DNA of 64,000 nucleotides from Pseudocolwellia agarivorans (GTDB taxonomy: Bacteria > Pseudomonadota > Gammaproteobacteria > Enterobacterales > Alteromonadaceae), in NCBI RefSeq assembly GCF_002000085.1, contig NZ_MUZU01000004.1, forward strand, positions 248,001 through 312,000. The letters are read 5' to 3'. This document shows, one piece after another, positions 16,192-27,128 of the stretch. Below the pieces are notes generated by a model. That model had not been told where the DNA came from and did no database searches. It saw only the letters and a program-made list of their open reading frames with translations. Both the position numbers and the translations under genes were made by a program. Numbering within the stretch: position 1 is the stretch's first letter; every line of letters begins with the position of its first letter.

Positions 16192-17701
16192 TTATTCTCG
16201 TTTTTCAATTAATTTAGCACTTAATGCTTTCAACATAATGGTAAATGTTGAGTTGTCTGAGAAAGAAGATCGTAATCTTATCAACGACAGCCGAGATGTT
16301 AAAAAAGGTGATATTTTTGCTGCCACTATTGGGCAACTGTGTGATGGACGCGATTATATTGATAATGCCATAGCCGCAGGTGCTGAGCTTATTCTTGTTC
16401 AATGCGAAAACATTAAAAAGCATGGCAAAGTTAAAGTGAAGAATAAAGTCACGTTAATTCAATTTTTTGAGTTGAATAAGCATCTTTCTAGATTAGCTAG
16501 TTTATATTATCAACAACCTCATAATAAGCTGACCACTGTTGGAATTACAGGAACAAACGGTAAAACTACGACTAGCCAAATTATTGCTCAGTTATTCGAA
16601 AGTTGTGGAAAGTCTTGTGCTGTTATCGGTACGGTAGGGGCGGGTAAATTAAATAATTTACAACCTGTTATTAATACAACGCCTGGTCCAACAGAATTAA
16701 ATCGATTATTAAATAGTTTTGTTAACGATAATATTAGTCACGTAGCGATGGAAATATCGTCACACGCGCTAGATCAAGAGCGTATATCACCATCAATGAT
16801 AGATATCGCGGTATTTACTAATTTAAGCCAAGATCATCTTGATTATCACCACACGATGGAAAGTTACGCACAAGCTAAAGAAAAACTTTTTACTCAACGT
16901 TCTGCGCAAATAGCCATATTGAATGGTGGTGATGCTTGCGCGCAAAACTGGTTGAGTAATTGGTCTAGCGACTCAACAGTTATTATTTATGGTTTAGGTA
17001 AAAACATTAAAAATAATGCACGTTTTGTTTGTGCCACCAATATTAAACATACACTTCAAGGCGTTGAGTTTGAGTTAGAGACGCATCTAGGTAAGGTTTC
17101 TGTAAACAGTGCATTAATGGGCGATTTCAACATAAGTAATTTGCTTGCGTCTGCTGCGGTGTTATTAAGCCAAGACTTTACCTTAGCACAACTTGCAAAA
17201 TCTATTAGACAACTGAAACCCATTGTTGGACGAATGGAGATGTTTTCTGCTCCTAATTTACCTACATCAATTGTTGATTATGCTCATACTCCCGATGCTT
17301 TAGAGAATGCATTAAAAGCCTGTAAACCGCATTGCCAAGGTAATTTGCATGTGGTTTTTGGTTGTGGCGGTGATCGCGACAAAGGTAAACGACCTTTAAT
17401 GGGCGCTATAGCTGAACAATATTCAGATTTTGTTGTATTAACAAATGACAATCCACGTAACGAATCACCTGAAGCTATCGCAAATGAAATTCTTACCGGT
17501 TGTAAATTTCCTGACAAAGTTAAGGTTATTTTAGCGCGTAATAAAGCTGTAGAACATACGATAGAAACCTCTGCCGCTAATGACATGATCTTATTTGCAG
17601 GTAAAGGGCATGAGGATTACATCGTTATAGGTAACGATAAAATAGCTTATAACGAACGTGGGCTTGTTCAATCAATATATGCCAATAAGGCGGTCTCATG
17701 A
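16184..17701 (+). CDS. murE: UDP-MurNAc-tripeptide synthetase (meso-diaminopimelate adding)
   Basis: This 505-residue cytoplasmic Mur ligase adds meso-diaminopimelate to UDP-MurNAc-L-Ala-D-Glu using ATP. The P-loop GITGTNGKTTT is at 120-130. The DNPR motif at 422-425 selects diaminopimelate rather than lysine. The start at 16184 is preferred because GAGG lies 9 nt upstream; it overlaps the ftsI end by 8 bp. The in-frame ATGs at 16157, 16175 and 16178 are worse placed. The stop overlaps murF (ATGA). Confidence 0.94.
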   Translation: MPSYSRFSINLALNAFNIMVNVELSEKEDRNLINDSRDVKKGDIFAATIGQLCDGRDYIDNAIAAGAELILVQCENIKKHGKVKVKNKVTLIQFFELNKHLSRLASLYYQQPHNKLTTVGITGTNGKTTTSQIIAQLFESCGKSCAVIGTVGAGKLNNLQPVINTTPGPTELNRLLNSFVNDNISHVAMEISSHALDQERISPSMIDIAVFTNLSQDHLDYHHTMESYAQAKEKLFTQRSAQIAILNGGDACAQNWLSNWSSDSTVIIYGLGKNIKNNARFVCATNIKHTLQGVEFELETHLGKVSVNSALMGDFNISNLLASAAVLLSQDFTLAQLAKSIRQLKPIVGRMEMFSAPNLPTSIVDYAHTPDALENALKACKPHCQGNLHVVFGCGGDRDKGKRPLMGAIAEQYSDFVVLTNDNPRNESPEAIANEILTGCKFPDKVKVILARNKAVEHTIETSAANDMILFAGKGHEDYIVIGNDKIAYNERGLVQSIYANKAVS

Positions 17702-19089
17702 TTTCATTAACACTTTCAACTATCGCTAGCGCTGTTAATGGGCAATTAATTGGTAACGATTTATCAATCGATAATATTACAACTGATACTCGTTCTTTGA
17801 ATAAAGGCGATTTGTTTTTGGCGTTGAAAGGGCCTAATTTTGATGGGCACAAGTTTGTTGAACAGGCTGAAAAAGCTGGATGTTTAGCTCTTATTGTTGA
17901 CCATCAGGTTGAATCAGCTTTACCACAACTCATTGTTAAAGATACTCATCAAGCTTTAGGACAAGTTGCTGCCTTTGTGAAAGCACAGATTGCGCCTAAA
18001 ACAGTTGCTATAACAGGTAGCAGCGGTAAAACCACGGTTAAAGAAATGGTATCAGCCATTTTATCGCGTATTGGTAATGTGTTAGCGACAAAGGGCAACT
18101 TTAATAATGATATTGGTGTGCCATTAACATTATTACGACTTGAGCATACACACGATTTTGCCGTGATTGAGCTAGGTGCTAATCATATGGGCGAAATAGC
18201 TTATACAACAGGACTTACCCAACCAGATGTAGCTGTAATTAACAATATAGCTGCAGCCCATTTAGAAGGTTTTGGTAGCTTATGTGGAGTTGCTCGAGCG
18301 AAAGGCGAAATTTTTGAAGGTTTATCTGAAAATGGCATTGCGTTGTATAACCAAGATTGTCAGTTTGCAAATAAATGGCAATGGCGTTTAGAAAATAAAA
18401 CGGTACGTCGTTTCTCGTGTGTAAGTGAGTCAGATTGTTTTAGTTCAAACGTAGTTTTAGACGATCGCGGTTGCGCAAGTTTTACTTTAAACACTCATGT
18501 GGGCAATACCTTTATTGAATTAACGGTACCGGGTAAACATAACGTTTGTAACGCCGTTGCTGCAGCACTTATTGCTATAGAATTCGGTGCAAGTTTAAAT
18601 GATATTCGAATTGGTTTAGCGGAAATGCAACCAGTGAGTGGTCGTTTAAATATACATCAACTTTCACCCGATTTACGACTTATTGACGACACTTACAATG
18701 CCAATGTTGAATCAATAAAAGCAGCAACTGAATTATTAGCAAGTTATCCCGGAAAACGTATTTTGATTTTAGGCGATATGGGGGAGTTAGGTGCAGAAGC
18801 GAGAAGTTATCACCAAGAAGTCGGTGAACATGCTCTTACTTGTAAAATAGACCACTTATTAACGGTTGGAGTATTAAGCCAAGTAACAACGGATGCTTTC
18901 AACCAATCACAAAAAACAGGTTCACATTTTAGTTCAAAAGAAGCGCTAGTAGAGGCACTTCATCCCTTGATTGAAAATGAAGAGCAGCAAATATCAATAT
19001 TAATAAAAGGTTCAAGAAGCGCACATATGGAAGATGTAGTAAAAAAAGTTATTTCACACTATCAACAAGTTAACGAGGGAATAGCGTAA
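17698..19089 (+). CDS. murF: UDP-MurNAc-tripeptide--D-Ala-D-Ala ligase
   Basis: This 463-residue Mur ligase joins D-Ala-D-Ala to UDP-MurNAc-tripeptide. The P-loop TGSSGKTT is at 106-113, followed by the central ATPase signatures ([22 protein letters not shown]) and a C-terminal domain with [15 protein letters not shown]. It overlaps murE by 4 bp and mraY by one base (TAATG), so translation through this part of the operon is coupled. Confidence 0.95.
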   Translation: MISLTLSTIASAVNGQLIGNDLSIDNITTDTRSLNKGDLFLALKGPNFDGHKFVEQAEKAGCLALIVDHQVESALPQLIVKDTHQALGQVAAFVKAQIAPKTVAITGSSGKTTVKEMVSAILSRIGNVLATKGNFNNDIGVPLTLLRLEHTHDFAVIELGANHMGEIAYTTGLTQPDVAVINNIAAAHLEGFGSLCGVARAKGEIFEGLSENGIALYNQDCQFANKWQWRLENKTVRRFSCVSESDCFSSNVVLDDRGCASFTLNTHVGNTFIELTVPGKHNVCNAVAAALIAIEFGASLNDIRIGLAEMQPVSGRLNIHQLSPDLRLIDDTYNANVESIKAATELLASYPGKRILILGDMGELGAEARSYHQEVGEHALTCKIDHLLTVGVLSQVTTDAFNQSQKTGSHFSSKEALVEALHPLIENEEQQISILIKGSRSAHMEDVVKKVISHYQQVNEGIA

Positions 19090-20171
19090 TGTTACTTTGG
19101 TTAGGTGAATATTTAACTCAATATTTTAGTGCGTTTAATGTTTTTTCATATTTAACATTTAGAGCCATTGTCAGTACGTTAACAGCGTTAGTTGTTTCGT
19201 TGTATTTTGGCCCGAAATTAATTAGATATTTACAAGACATGCAAATAGGGCAAACGGTTCGAGATGATGGCCCGCAAAGTCATTTATCTAAATCAGGCAC
19301 ACCCACAATGGGCGGTATTTTAATATTAGCTTCTATTGTTTTTAGTGTTTTGTTATGGGCTGATTTATCAAACACTTACGTTCAAGTGGTGCTGTTTGTG
19401 GTGATAAGTTTTGGTTTGATTGGTTTTGTAGACGATTACCGAAAAGTTATTAGAAAAGATTCCAATGGGTTAATTGCTCGTTGGAAGTATTTTTGGCAAA
19501 CAGCCGCAGGTCTTTCTACTGCCATATTTTTATATTGGTTTGCTCAAACACCAGAAGAAACATCGTTAGTTATTCCATTTATAAAAGACGTGCTACCTCA
19601 ATTAGGTATTTTCTACATTGTAATGACTTATTTCGTGATTGTAGGCACCAGTAATGCGGTTAATTTAACAGATGGCTTAGATGGGTTAGCTATTGTTCCA
19701 ACAGTTATGGTGGCGGGTGCACTGGGTTTATTCGCTTATGTAACGGGTAATGCCAATTTTTCTGAGTATTTAAATATTTCTCATATTCCATTAACCAGTG
19801 AGTTAGTGGTGGTGTGTACTGCTGTTGTTGGTGCTGGTTTAGGATTTTTATGGTTTAACACTTACCCTGCGCAAGTATTTATGGGCGATGTTGGCTCATT
19901 AGCTTTAGGCGCTACTCTAGGCGTTATTGCGGTACTCGTTAGACAAGAACTTGTTTTATTTATTATGGGTGGCGTTTTTGTTGTAGAAACCGTGTCGGTT
20001 ATTTTACAAGTGGGATCCTATAAATTACGCGGACAACGCATATTTAGAATGGCACCTATTCATCATCATTACGAATTGAAAGGCTGGCCAGAACCTAGAG
20101 TTATAGTAAGGTTTTGGATCATCTCTGTTGTTTTAGTTTTAATTGGTTTGGCCACATTAAAACTGCGTTAA
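19089..20171 (+). CDS. mraY: Phospho-MurNAc-pentapeptide transferase
   Basis: This 360-residue polytopic membrane enzyme has ten predicted helices. It transfers phospho-MurNAc-pentapeptide to undecaprenyl phosphate to make lipid I. Active-site features are visible: the DD pair in GFVDDYRK near residue 115, [13 protein letters not shown] near 194-206, and the HHHYELKGW loop near 325-333. Length equals the E. coli enzyme. The gene follows murF directly and precedes murD by 42 bp. Confidence 0.96.
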   Translation: MLLWLGEYLTQYFSAFNVFSYLTFRAIVSTLTALVVSLYFGPKLIRYLQDMQIGQTVRDDGPQSHLSKSGTPTMGGILILASIVFSVLLWADLSNTYVQVVLFVVISFGLIGFVDDYRKVIRKDSNGLIARWKYFWQTAAGLSTAIFLYWFAQTPEETSLVIPFIKDVLPQLGIFYIVMTYFVIVGTSNAVNLTDGLDGLAIVPTVMVAGALGLFAYVTGNANFSEYLNISHIPLTSELVVVCTAVVGAGLGFLWFNTYPAQVFMGDVGSLALGATLGVIAVLVRQELVLFIMGGVFVVETVSVILQVGSYKLRGQRIFRMAPIHHHYELKGWPEPRVIVRFWIISVVLVLIGLATLKLR

Positions 20172-20213
20172 GGGCTTTAGATAATACTGAGTACAAAGGT
20201 AAAAAATATTTAC

Positions 20214-21584
20214 ATGCAAAAATTAGCACACTTTAAAAATAAGAATATAGTCGTGTTGGGCGCAGGCCTAACAGGACTTTCTTGTGTGCGATTTTTACAA
20301 AATAACAATATACCTTGTGCTGTTAACGACAGTAGAGAAAATCCAATAGATTTATCATTATTCAAAACAGATTTTCCAAATACAGAATTGTATACGGGGA
20401 GCTGGAACGCTAACCTTATTCGACATGCTGAAGTTTTATTAGTTAGCCCTGGTGTTGATTTAAACGATGCAGCTATTCGCGATAATATAAGTAATACGTG
20501 TGAAGTGATTGGCGATGTTGAATTGTATTGTCAATTAAGCAATACGCCAATAATAGCTGTTACGGGCTCTAATGGTAAATCTACCGTTGTGTCGTTATTG
20601 CATTACTTAGGTAATCAGTTGGGCTATAAAACTCAATTGGGTGGCAATATTGGCGTACCAGTTTTAGACATAATTAATGAAGAGATTGATTATCTGGTAT
20701 TAGAGCTATCTAGCTTTCAGCTTGAAACATTACGTAGTATGAAAGCTAAAGCAGCTAGTATTCTTAATATTAGTGATGATCATTTAGATCGTCATAAAAC
20801 GATAGAAAACTATACTGCAATTAAACACGCTATTTATCCGCAAAGTTCTGTTGCTGTAATAAACCGTGATGATAGTGCCACACATACTGCAAACGATGTG
20901 GTGAGTAAACAGGTTTCTTTTGGTAGTGATCAACCAAAGCTTGAAAATTTTGGTATCACTGCATTTAATGAACAATCGTACTTAATGTATGGCGATGAAA
21001 AATTAATCGCGTTAAATGAATTACCATTAGCGGGTATGCATAACGCATTAAATTATTTAGCTGCATTAGCATTGGGTATGAACGCTGGTTGGTCTTTATC
21101 GTTAATGGTTAGTCATTTAGCTGGCTTCAAAGGTTTACCTCATCGTTGTCAACGTGTTGAAAGTCAAGATGATGTGCATTGGATAAATGATTCAAAAGCA
21201 ACAAATGTCGGTGCAACTATAGCCGCTATTAAAGGTTTGTCTTATTTAGCAAAAGCGGGTCAAAAACTTATTTTGATTGCGGGTGGAGACGGTAAAGGTG
21301 CCGATTTTTCACCACTAAAAAGTGTAATTGATAAACATGTCGATTTACTTTATACGCTTGGTAAAGATGGCGACAAAATTGCTGAGTTAGTTAAACATTC
21401 TGCAACCAATAGTATTCACGTATCATCTATCGATGAAGCTGTACATCTCGCTCATATTGTTGTGAAGTCAGGAGATATCGTTTTATTATCTCCTGCTTGT
21501 GCAAGTATCGATATGTTTAAAAACTTTGCTGAACGCGGACAAGTTTTTACACAAGCTGTTTATTCAGTGCAAGGAGTTAGTTAA
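20214..21584 (+). CDS. murD: UDP-MurNAc-L-alanine--D-glutamate ligase
   Basis: This 456-residue Mur ligase adds D-glutamate to UDP-MurNAc-L-Ala. It has an N-terminal Rossmann-like UDP-binding motif (VVLGAGLTGLSC, about 13-24), the ATP-binding TGSNGKSTVVSL near 114-125, and the C-terminal signatures NDSKATNVGAT and LLSPACASIDMF. Length and order are standard. The stop codon overlaps the ftsW start by one base (TAATG). Confidence 0.95.
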   Translation: MQKLAHFKNKNIVVLGAGLTGLSCVRFLQNNNIPCAVNDSRENPIDLSLFKTDFPNTELYTGSWNANLIRHAEVLLVSPGVDLNDAAIRDNISNTCEVIGDVELYCQLSNTPIIAVTGSNGKSTVVSLLHYLGNQLGYKTQLGGNIGVPVLDIINEEIDYLVLELSSFQLETLRSMKAKAASILNISDDHLDRHKTIENYTAIKHAIYPQSSVAVINRDDSATHTANDVVSKQVSFGSDQPKLENFGITAFNEQSYLMYGDEKLIALNELPLAGMHNALNYLAALALGMNAGWSLSLMVSHLAGFKGLPHRCQRVESQDDVHWINDSKATNVGATIAAIKGLSYLAKAGQKLILIAGGDGKGADFSPLKSVIDKHVDLLYTLGKDGDKIAELVKHSATNSIHVSSIDEAVHLAHIVVKSGDIVLLSPACASIDMFKNFAERGQVFTQAVYSVQGVS

Positions 21585-22783
21585 TGACGACTCTCGCTGA
21601 AAAAATGAACCTTATTACGATCCCACAATGGTTAACTTTAAATTCGTCGCGTGCGGCAACATTTGATCGTAGCTACATCATTTTAGCGTTTGCTATGTAC
21701 ATGATAGGGCTAATTATCGTGGCAAGTGCTTCTATGCCTATTGCCGATAGATTATTTGGTAATCCATTTCATTTCATTATTCGTCATTCTATCTATATTG
21801 GTTTGAGCTTATTTATAGCGTCTATTGTGATGCAAGTTCCTCTGGCTACATGGCATAAACATAGTACCCATTTATTAATTTTCGGTATTGTTTTATTAGT
21901 TACAGTATTGATTATTGGGCGCGAAGTTAATGGTTCTCAACGTTGGATCATGGTTGGTCCTATAACGGTTCAAGCGGCAGAGCCCGCTAAATTGTTTTTC
22001 TTTTGTTATTTGTCTGCGTACTTAGTTCGACGTCGTAATGAAGTGATGGAAAACGTTAAAGGCTTTATTAAACCTTTGATTGTTTTTGGTGTGTTAGCGA
22101 GCTTGTTATTGTTCCAGCCAGATTTAGGTACGGTTATTGTGATGTTTGTGACTACCTTTGGCTTGCTATTTTTAGCGGGTGCAAAGTTATGGCAATTTAT
22201 TTCTATCGCATTAGTTGGATTAGCCTCTATTTCAGCATTGGCTTACTTTTCACCTTACCGTTGGGCACGTGTTACTGGATTTTTAGACCCATGGAAAGAT
22301 CCATTTGGTACGGGGTATCAATTAACTCAGTCGTTAATGGCTTATGGTCGTGGCGAAATGTTTGGTCAAGGGTTAGGTAACAGTATTCAAAAACTTGAAT
22401 ATTTACCTGAAGCACATACTGATTTTGTTATGGCAGTATTAGCCGAAGAGTTTGGTTTTGTTGGTATCGGCGCAATTTTGATATTGAGTATGACGTTGGT
22501 TATTAAGGCGCTATTACTGGGCCGGAAAGCGGTAAGTAAAGAAAAATATTTTGAAGGTTTTTTTGCTTACGCTATTGGTATTTGGTTTAGCTTTCAAGCT
22601 GCCGTAAATGTTGGAGCAAGCGCTGGAATTGTTCCTACAAAAGGTTTAACTATGCCGCTGATCAGTTATGGCGGTAGTTCAATGATTATTATGACCATTG
22701 CACTAGTTGTTTTATTAAGAATCGACCACGAAATTAGGTTGCAAAGTATTCAAGCAACCAGTAAAGGGGGTCGAAAAAAATGA
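21584..22783 (+). CDS. ftsW: Septal peptidoglycan glycosyltransferase FtsW
   Basis: This 399-residue SEDS-family membrane protein has ten predicted helices. It polymerises lipid II into glycan strands at the septum, together with FtsI. Typical segments are FQPDLGTVIVM, YLPEAHTDFVMAVLAEEFG and the family signature GLTMPLISYGGSSM near the end. Its 3' end overlaps murG by 4 bp (ATGA). The N-terminal cytoplasmic stretch of about 30 residues is usual. Confidence 0.95.
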   Translation: MTTLAEKMNLITIPQWLTLNSSRAATFDRSYIILAFAMYMIGLIIVASASMPIADRLFGNPFHFIIRHSIYIGLSLFIASIVMQVPLATWHKHSTHLLIFGIVLLVTVLIIGREVNGSQRWIMVGPITVQAAEPAKLFFFCYLSAYLVRRRNEVMENVKGFIKPLIVFGVLASLLLFQPDLGTVIVMFVTTFGLLFLAGAKLWQFISIALVGLASISALAYFSPYRWARVTGFLDPWKDPFGTGYQLTQSLMAYGRGEMFGQGLGNSIQKLEYLPEAHTDFVMAVLAEEFGFVGIGAILILSMTLVIKALLLGRKAVSKEKYFEGFFAYAIGIWFSFQAAVNVGASAGIVPTKGLTMPLISYGGSSMIIMTIALVVLLRIDHEIRLQSIQATSKGGRKK

Positions 22784-23910
22784 GTGACAGAAAAATTTTA
22801 AATAACGAAAACACGAATAACGACAATAAGAAAAAACCGACTATTTTAATTATGGCGGGTGGTACAGGCGGGCATATATTCCCGGGAATAGCCGTAGCTG
22901 ATAAATTAAAATCGATGGGGTGGAATATTCATTGGTTAGGTACTGCTAAACGTATGGAAGCGAGTATTGTTCCTGAGCATGGTTACGAAATATCTTTTAT
23001 TAATATTGCAGGTTTACGTAATAAAAATTGGAAAGAATGGCTTAAAACGCCGTTCAAATTAATGCTATCTGTTTATCAATCAATACAGGTTATTCGTAAA
23101 GTTCAACCTGATGTTGTATTAGGTATGGGGGGTTACGCAAGTGCTCCGGGTGGCGTTGCCGCTTGGATAATGAATAAGCCGTTAGTTTTGCATGAGCAAA
23201 ATGCGGTAGCGGGTATGAGTAATCGTTTTTTATCTCGGTTAGCTGTTCGGGTTTTAAGTGCTTTTCCTGGAGCGTTTAGCCAAGAAATTAAACATCAAGT
23301 TATTGGTAATCCTCTTAGAAGTGACATTATTGCTATTGAAAATGTTATACCGCAACAACCTGCTCGTAGCAAAAAAGTATTAGTTGTCGGTGGCAGTTTA
23401 GGTGCACAAATATTGAATACAACAGTGCCACAAGCAATGAAGCAAATTAAGCTTCAAAGTATTGATGTATGGCATCAAACAGGTAAAGGCAATCAAGACG
23501 CTGTTTTAGAAAGTTACCAAGAATATGGTTTACCTGAAGATAAAGTAAAAGTGACTGAATTTATTGATGATATGGCTGAAGCCTACAAATGGGCTGATGT
23601 CGTTATTTGTAGAGCTGGCGCATTAACTGTTTCTGAACTAGCGATGGCAGCTAAACCCGCAGTATTTGTGCCTTTGCCTCATGCAGTTGACGATCATCAA
23701 ACAAAAAATGCGATGTATTTAGTAGAACGTGGCGCAGCGAAGCTTATTCCACAAGCAGAATTTAACGGAACGACATTAGCGCAAATGTTAAATACCCTTT
23801 TTATATCAGATACCGTAGTACAAAAAATGGCAAAAGAAGCACACGATGCAGCACATGCTGATGCTACCGCTAATCTTGCTGAAATTTGTGTTGAGTTGGT
23901 ATCAAAATGA
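22780..23910 (+). CDS. murG: UDP-GlcNAc:lipid I N-acetylglucosaminyltransferase
   Basis: This 376-residue peripheral inner-membrane enzyme converts lipid I to lipid II. The GT-B glycosyltransferase fold is marked by [10 protein letters not shown] at 27-36, GGYASAPGG, and the C-terminal donor-binding [13 protein letters not shown] hydrophilic N-terminal tail of about 20 residues rich in Asn and Lys is longer than in E. coli. It overlaps both neighbours by 4 bp. Confidence 0.95.
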   Translation: MSDRKILNNENTNNDNKKKPTILIMAGGTGGHIFPGIAVADKLKSMGWNIHWLGTAKRMEASIVPEHGYEISFINIAGLRNKNWKEWLKTPFKLMLSVYQSIQVIRKVQPDVVLGMGGYASAPGGVAAWIMNKPLVLHEQNAVAGMSNRFLSRLAVRVLSAFPGAFSQEIKHQVIGNPLRSDIIAIENVIPQQPARSKKVLVVGGSLGAQILNTTVPQAMKQIKLQSIDVWHQTGKGNQDAVLESYQEYGLPEDKVKVTEFIDDMAEAYKWADVVICRAGALTVSELAMAAKPAVFVPLPHAVDDHQTKNAMYLVERGAAKLIPQAEFNGTTLAQMLNTLFISDTVVQKMAKEAHDAAHADATANLAEICVELVSK

Positions 23911-25379
23911 GTAGAACAATGACAGATAAAAAACACAATCCTTCTTTGAATGCCAATGCTTTAGGTGCAAGAACACCAGAAATGAGACGTGTAAAGTGTA
24001 TTCATTTTGTCGGTATTGGTGGTGCTGGTATGGGCGGCATAGCTGAGGTGTTGTTAAATGAAGGTTACGATATAAGCGGCTCAGATATTGGCGAAAACCA
24101 AGTGGTTAAACGTTTAGCTCGTTTAGGTGCAAAAATTACCATTGGACATCATAAAGATAATATTGAAGGTGCGAGCGTTATTGTTGTTTCAACGGCTATT
24201 GATGCTTCTAACCCTGAAATAGAACATGCCTTGAAATTACGTATTCCAGTGGTTAGAAGAGCTGAAATGTTAGCCGAGCTTATGCGTTTCAGACACGGTA
24301 TTGCTATAGCGGGTACACATGGAAAAACAACAACAACGAGTTTAATTGCAAGCATATTTGGTGAAGCAAAACTTGATCCTACCTTTGTTATTGGTGGGCT
24401 ATTAAATAGCGCCGGTACTAACGCACAGCTTGGTAGCAGCAGATATTTAATTGCAGAAGCAGACGAAAGTGATGCGTCATTTTTACATTTACAACCTATG
24501 GTCGCTGTTGTTACTAATATCGATGAAGATCATATGGAAACTTATCAAGGGGATTTTGAAAAACTTAAAGATACCTATATTGAGTTTTTACATAACTTAC
24601 CTTTTTATGGGCTTGCTGTAGTTTGTATCGATAATCCAGTAGTAAGAGCGCTTTTACCTAGAATTAGTCGCCAAGTGATCACTTATGGTTTTTCAGAAGA
24701 TGCTGACGTACAAGCAACCGACTTTAAACAAACAAACGGAAAAAGCTACTTTACGGTTAAGCGAGCAGGTAAAGAGTTGATGGAGCTAAGCGTTAATCTT
24801 CCTGGTGAGCATAATGTATTAAATGCTTTGGCTAGTATTGCCGTAGCAACAGATGAGAATGTTGAAGATACAGCGATTCAGTCTGCATTAGAAAAGTTTG
24901 CAGGTATTGGCAGAAGATTTGAACAACTTGCCGAATTAAAAACAGAAAATGGCGATATGGTGCTGGTAGATGATTACGGGCACCACCCAAGAGAAGTGCA
25001 AGTAACCATTAAAGCTATGCGTAATGGCTGGCCAGAAAAACGTTTAGTGATGGTGTTTCAACCTCATAGATATTCTAGAACCCGTGATTTATATGAAGAT
25101 TTTGTAGAAGTGTTATCGGAAGTGGACTGCCTATATCTTTTAGATGTTTATGCCGCTGGCGAAACACCCGTTGCGGGAGCTGATAGTAAAAGCTTAGCGA
25201 GAAGTATTAGACAACGTGGTCAAGTCGAGCCTATTTATGTAAGTGATGTAAATCAATTAGCTGAATTACTGCAGGGTCAGCTGCAAGATGGTGACATGGT
25301 TATTACTCAAGGCGCCGGAAACATTGGTGCTATTGCTAAATCATTAGCAACAAGTTCTTTATTAGGAGCATCTAACTAA
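23907..25379 (+). CDS. murC: UDP-N-acetylmuramate--L-alanine ligase
   Basis: This 490-residue Mur ligase catalyses the first amino-acid addition to UDP-MurNAc. It has the N-terminal nucleotide-binding [12 protein letters not shown] (about 33-44), the P-loop [11 protein letters not shown] (near 132), the conserved [10 protein letters not shown], and YGHHPREV in the C-terminal domain. The start overlaps murG by 4 bp and the end overlaps ddl by one base. The segment before the Rossmann motif is about 30 residues, slightly longer than in E. coli. Confidence 0.95.
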   Translation: MSRTMTDKKHNPSLNANALGARTPEMRRVKCIHFVGIGGAGMGGIAEVLLNEGYDISGSDIGENQVVKRLARLGAKITIGHHKDNIEGASVIVVSTAIDASNPEIEHALKLRIPVVRRAEMLAELMRFRHGIAIAGTHGKTTTTSLIASIFGEAKLDPTFVIGGLLNSAGTNAQLGSSRYLIAEADESDASFLHLQPMVAVVTNIDEDHMETYQGDFEKLKDTYIEFLHNLPFYGLAVVCIDNPVVRALLPRISRQVITYGFSEDADVQATDFKQTNGKSYFTVKRAGKELMELSVNLPGEHNVLNALASIAVATDENVEDTAIQSALEKFAGIGRRFEQLAELKTENGDMVLVDDYGHHPREVQVTIKAMRNGWPEKRLVMVFQPHRYSRTRDLYEDFVEVLSEVDCLYLLDVYAAGETPVAGADSKSLARSIRQRGQVEPIYVSDVNQLAELLQGQLQDGDMVITQGAGNIGAIAKSLATSSLLGASN

Positions 25380-26317
25380 TGAATACTTCTATAAATAAAG
25401 TGCTACAAGAACAAAAAATAGCTGTTTTATATGGCGGTAACTCGGCTGAACGTGAGGTTTCGTTGAAGTCGGGGAAAGCCATATTTAATGCCCTTAATAC
25501 GACAGGTTATAACGTTGAACTTATCGACACAAAAGACTTTTGTTTAAGTGACCTTGTTAAAAAAAATATTGACAGAGCTTTTATCGCACTACACGGACGA
25601 GGTGGTGAAGATGGCTGCTTACAGGGCGCTTTAGAGTATATGAATATTGCATATACAGGTTCAGGCGTATTAGGTTCAGCGCTTTCAATGGATAAAATTA
25701 GAAGCAAGCAAGTGTTTCAAGCCGTGGGGATTCCTACAGCGCCATTTTGTATTGCAGAAAAAAATATTTATCAAAAAGCTAATGCACAAACCATCATGGC
25801 TGAATTAGGTCATAAAGTGATGGTTAAGCCAGCGAATGAAGGGTCAAGTATTGGAATGGCAATGGCGGTAAATGCTGAAGAATTACATAAGGCATTAACT
25901 ACAGCGTTTGAATACGATGAAGATGTATTGGTAGAAGCTTGGATCACTGGGCCTGAATATACCGTCGCTATTTTAGGCAACGAAGCGCTTCCTGCTATTC
26001 ATATGGAAACCCCAAGAGGTTTTTATGATTACGAAGCTAAGTATCAGTCAACAACAACCCTGTACCATTGTCCATGTGGATTATCAGTAGAAGATGAAGA
26101 GCAACTTAAAGCGATTGCTTTACGTGCATTTAAAGCTACTGATGCTAAAGGATGGGGACGTGTCGATGTTATGCGTAGCGAAGTTAATGGTTGGCAGGTG
26201 TTGGAAGTAAATACCGTGCCGGGTATGACCGAAACATCGTTAGTACCTAAAGCGGCTAAAGAATATGGATTAAGTTTTAATCAATTAGTCGCCAAAGTTT
26301 TAGAAATAAGCTGTTAA
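25379..26317 (+). CDS. ddl: D-alanine--D-alanine ligase
   Basis: This 312-residue ATP-grasp enzyme makes the D-Ala-D-Ala dipeptide used by MurF. It has the N-terminal [17 protein letters not shown] (about 17-33), the GRGGEDG loop, the ATP-grasp [11 protein letters not shown], and the C-terminal metal-binding RVDVM and [14 protein letters not shown]. Length fits the DdlB type encoded in dcw clusters. It follows murC with a one-base overlap. Confidence 0.95.
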   Translation: MNTSINKVLQEQKIAVLYGGNSAEREVSLKSGKAIFNALNTTGYNVELIDTKDFCLSDLVKKNIDRAFIALHGRGGEDGCLQGALEYMNIAYTGSGVLGSALSMDKIRSKQVFQAVGIPTAPFCIAEKNIYQKANAQTIMAELGHKVMVKPANEGSSIGMAMAVNAEELHKALTTAFEYDEDVLVEAWITGPEYTVAILGNEALPAIHMETPRGFYDYEAKYQSTTTLYHCPCGLSVEDEEQLKAIALRAFKATDAKGWGRVDVMRSEVNGWQVLEVNTVPGMTETSLVPKAAKEYGLSFNQLVAKVLEISC

Positions 26318-26364
26318 CAACAAATTTTACTTATAGTTTTTACTGAGAAAGATAAAGCATAAAT

Positions 26365-27123
26365 ATGACAAAAGAGAACACTACTGAAATTAAGCAAAAA
26401 ATAAATATCAGCTTTTGGGCGGGTGTTGTTTTTTTTGCTGTAGTTGTGGGATCAATATCTTCTTTTGCGTATTTTTTAAATAATAAATTATCTGAAGATG
26501 AATCTGCGCCAGTAACATCTTTAGTCATCAGTGGTGAAATGGCTTACACCACTAAAAATGATATAGAAAAAGCGATTGAACATATTAATTTTGGTAACTT
26601 TTTTAAGGTAGATGTAAATAACGTACAAAAAATGGTGGAAGCATTGCCTTGGGTTTATTCGGTATCCGTAAGAAAGCAATGGCCAAATGAATTGAAAATT
26701 TATGTTGTTGACCAAGCGCCGATAGCGCAATGGAATGGCGATTCTTATATCAATGCTTATGGTGAAGTATTTCAAACAGGGGAAAATAATTTAGCTGATA
26801 ATTTACCCGACTTTTTTGGACCTGAAGGTACAGAAGATGTGGCGTTAAAAAATTATAAAAATTTAAACGAATTACTGAGCTATGGCGGTTTTAACATTTC
26901 AGAATTGGTATTAACGGAAAGATACGCTTGGCAATTAACGTTAAAAAATGGCGTTATTTTGAATTTAGGTAGAGAAAATAGAGTAGAGCGCATACAGCGT
27001 TTTATGGATGCATATCCACATATAAAATTAGAAGAAGATGTACAAATTAATTATGTAGATCTTAGATACGACACCGGCTTTGCAGTTGGGTTTAAATCCA
27101 TTGATAAGAATGAAAGAGTTTAA
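26365..27123 (+). CDS. ftsQ: Cell division protein FtsQ
   Basis: This 252-residue bitopic membrane protein has a cytoplasmic tail of about 15 residues and one transmembrane helix (about 17-37). A POTRA domain follows (about 48-118; LVISGEMAYTTKNDIEKAI) and then the beta domain. It forms the FtsQLB complex in the periplasm and recruits later division proteins. It ends 5 bp before ftsA. The sequence is only moderately conserved but gene order is decisive. Confidence 0.93.
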   Translation: MTKENTTEIKQKINISFWAGVVFFAVVVGSISSFAYFLNNKLSEDESAPVTSLVISGEMAYTTKNDIEKAIEHINFGNFFKVDVNNVQKMVEALPWVYSVSVRKQWPNELKIYVVDQAPIAQWNGDSYINAYGEVFQTGENNLADNLPDFFGPEGTEDVALKNYKNLNELLSYGGFNISELVLTERYAWQLTLKNGVILNLGRENRVERIQRFMDAYPHIKLEEDVQINYVDLRYDTGFAVGFKSIDKNERV

Positions 27124-27128
27124 CTTTA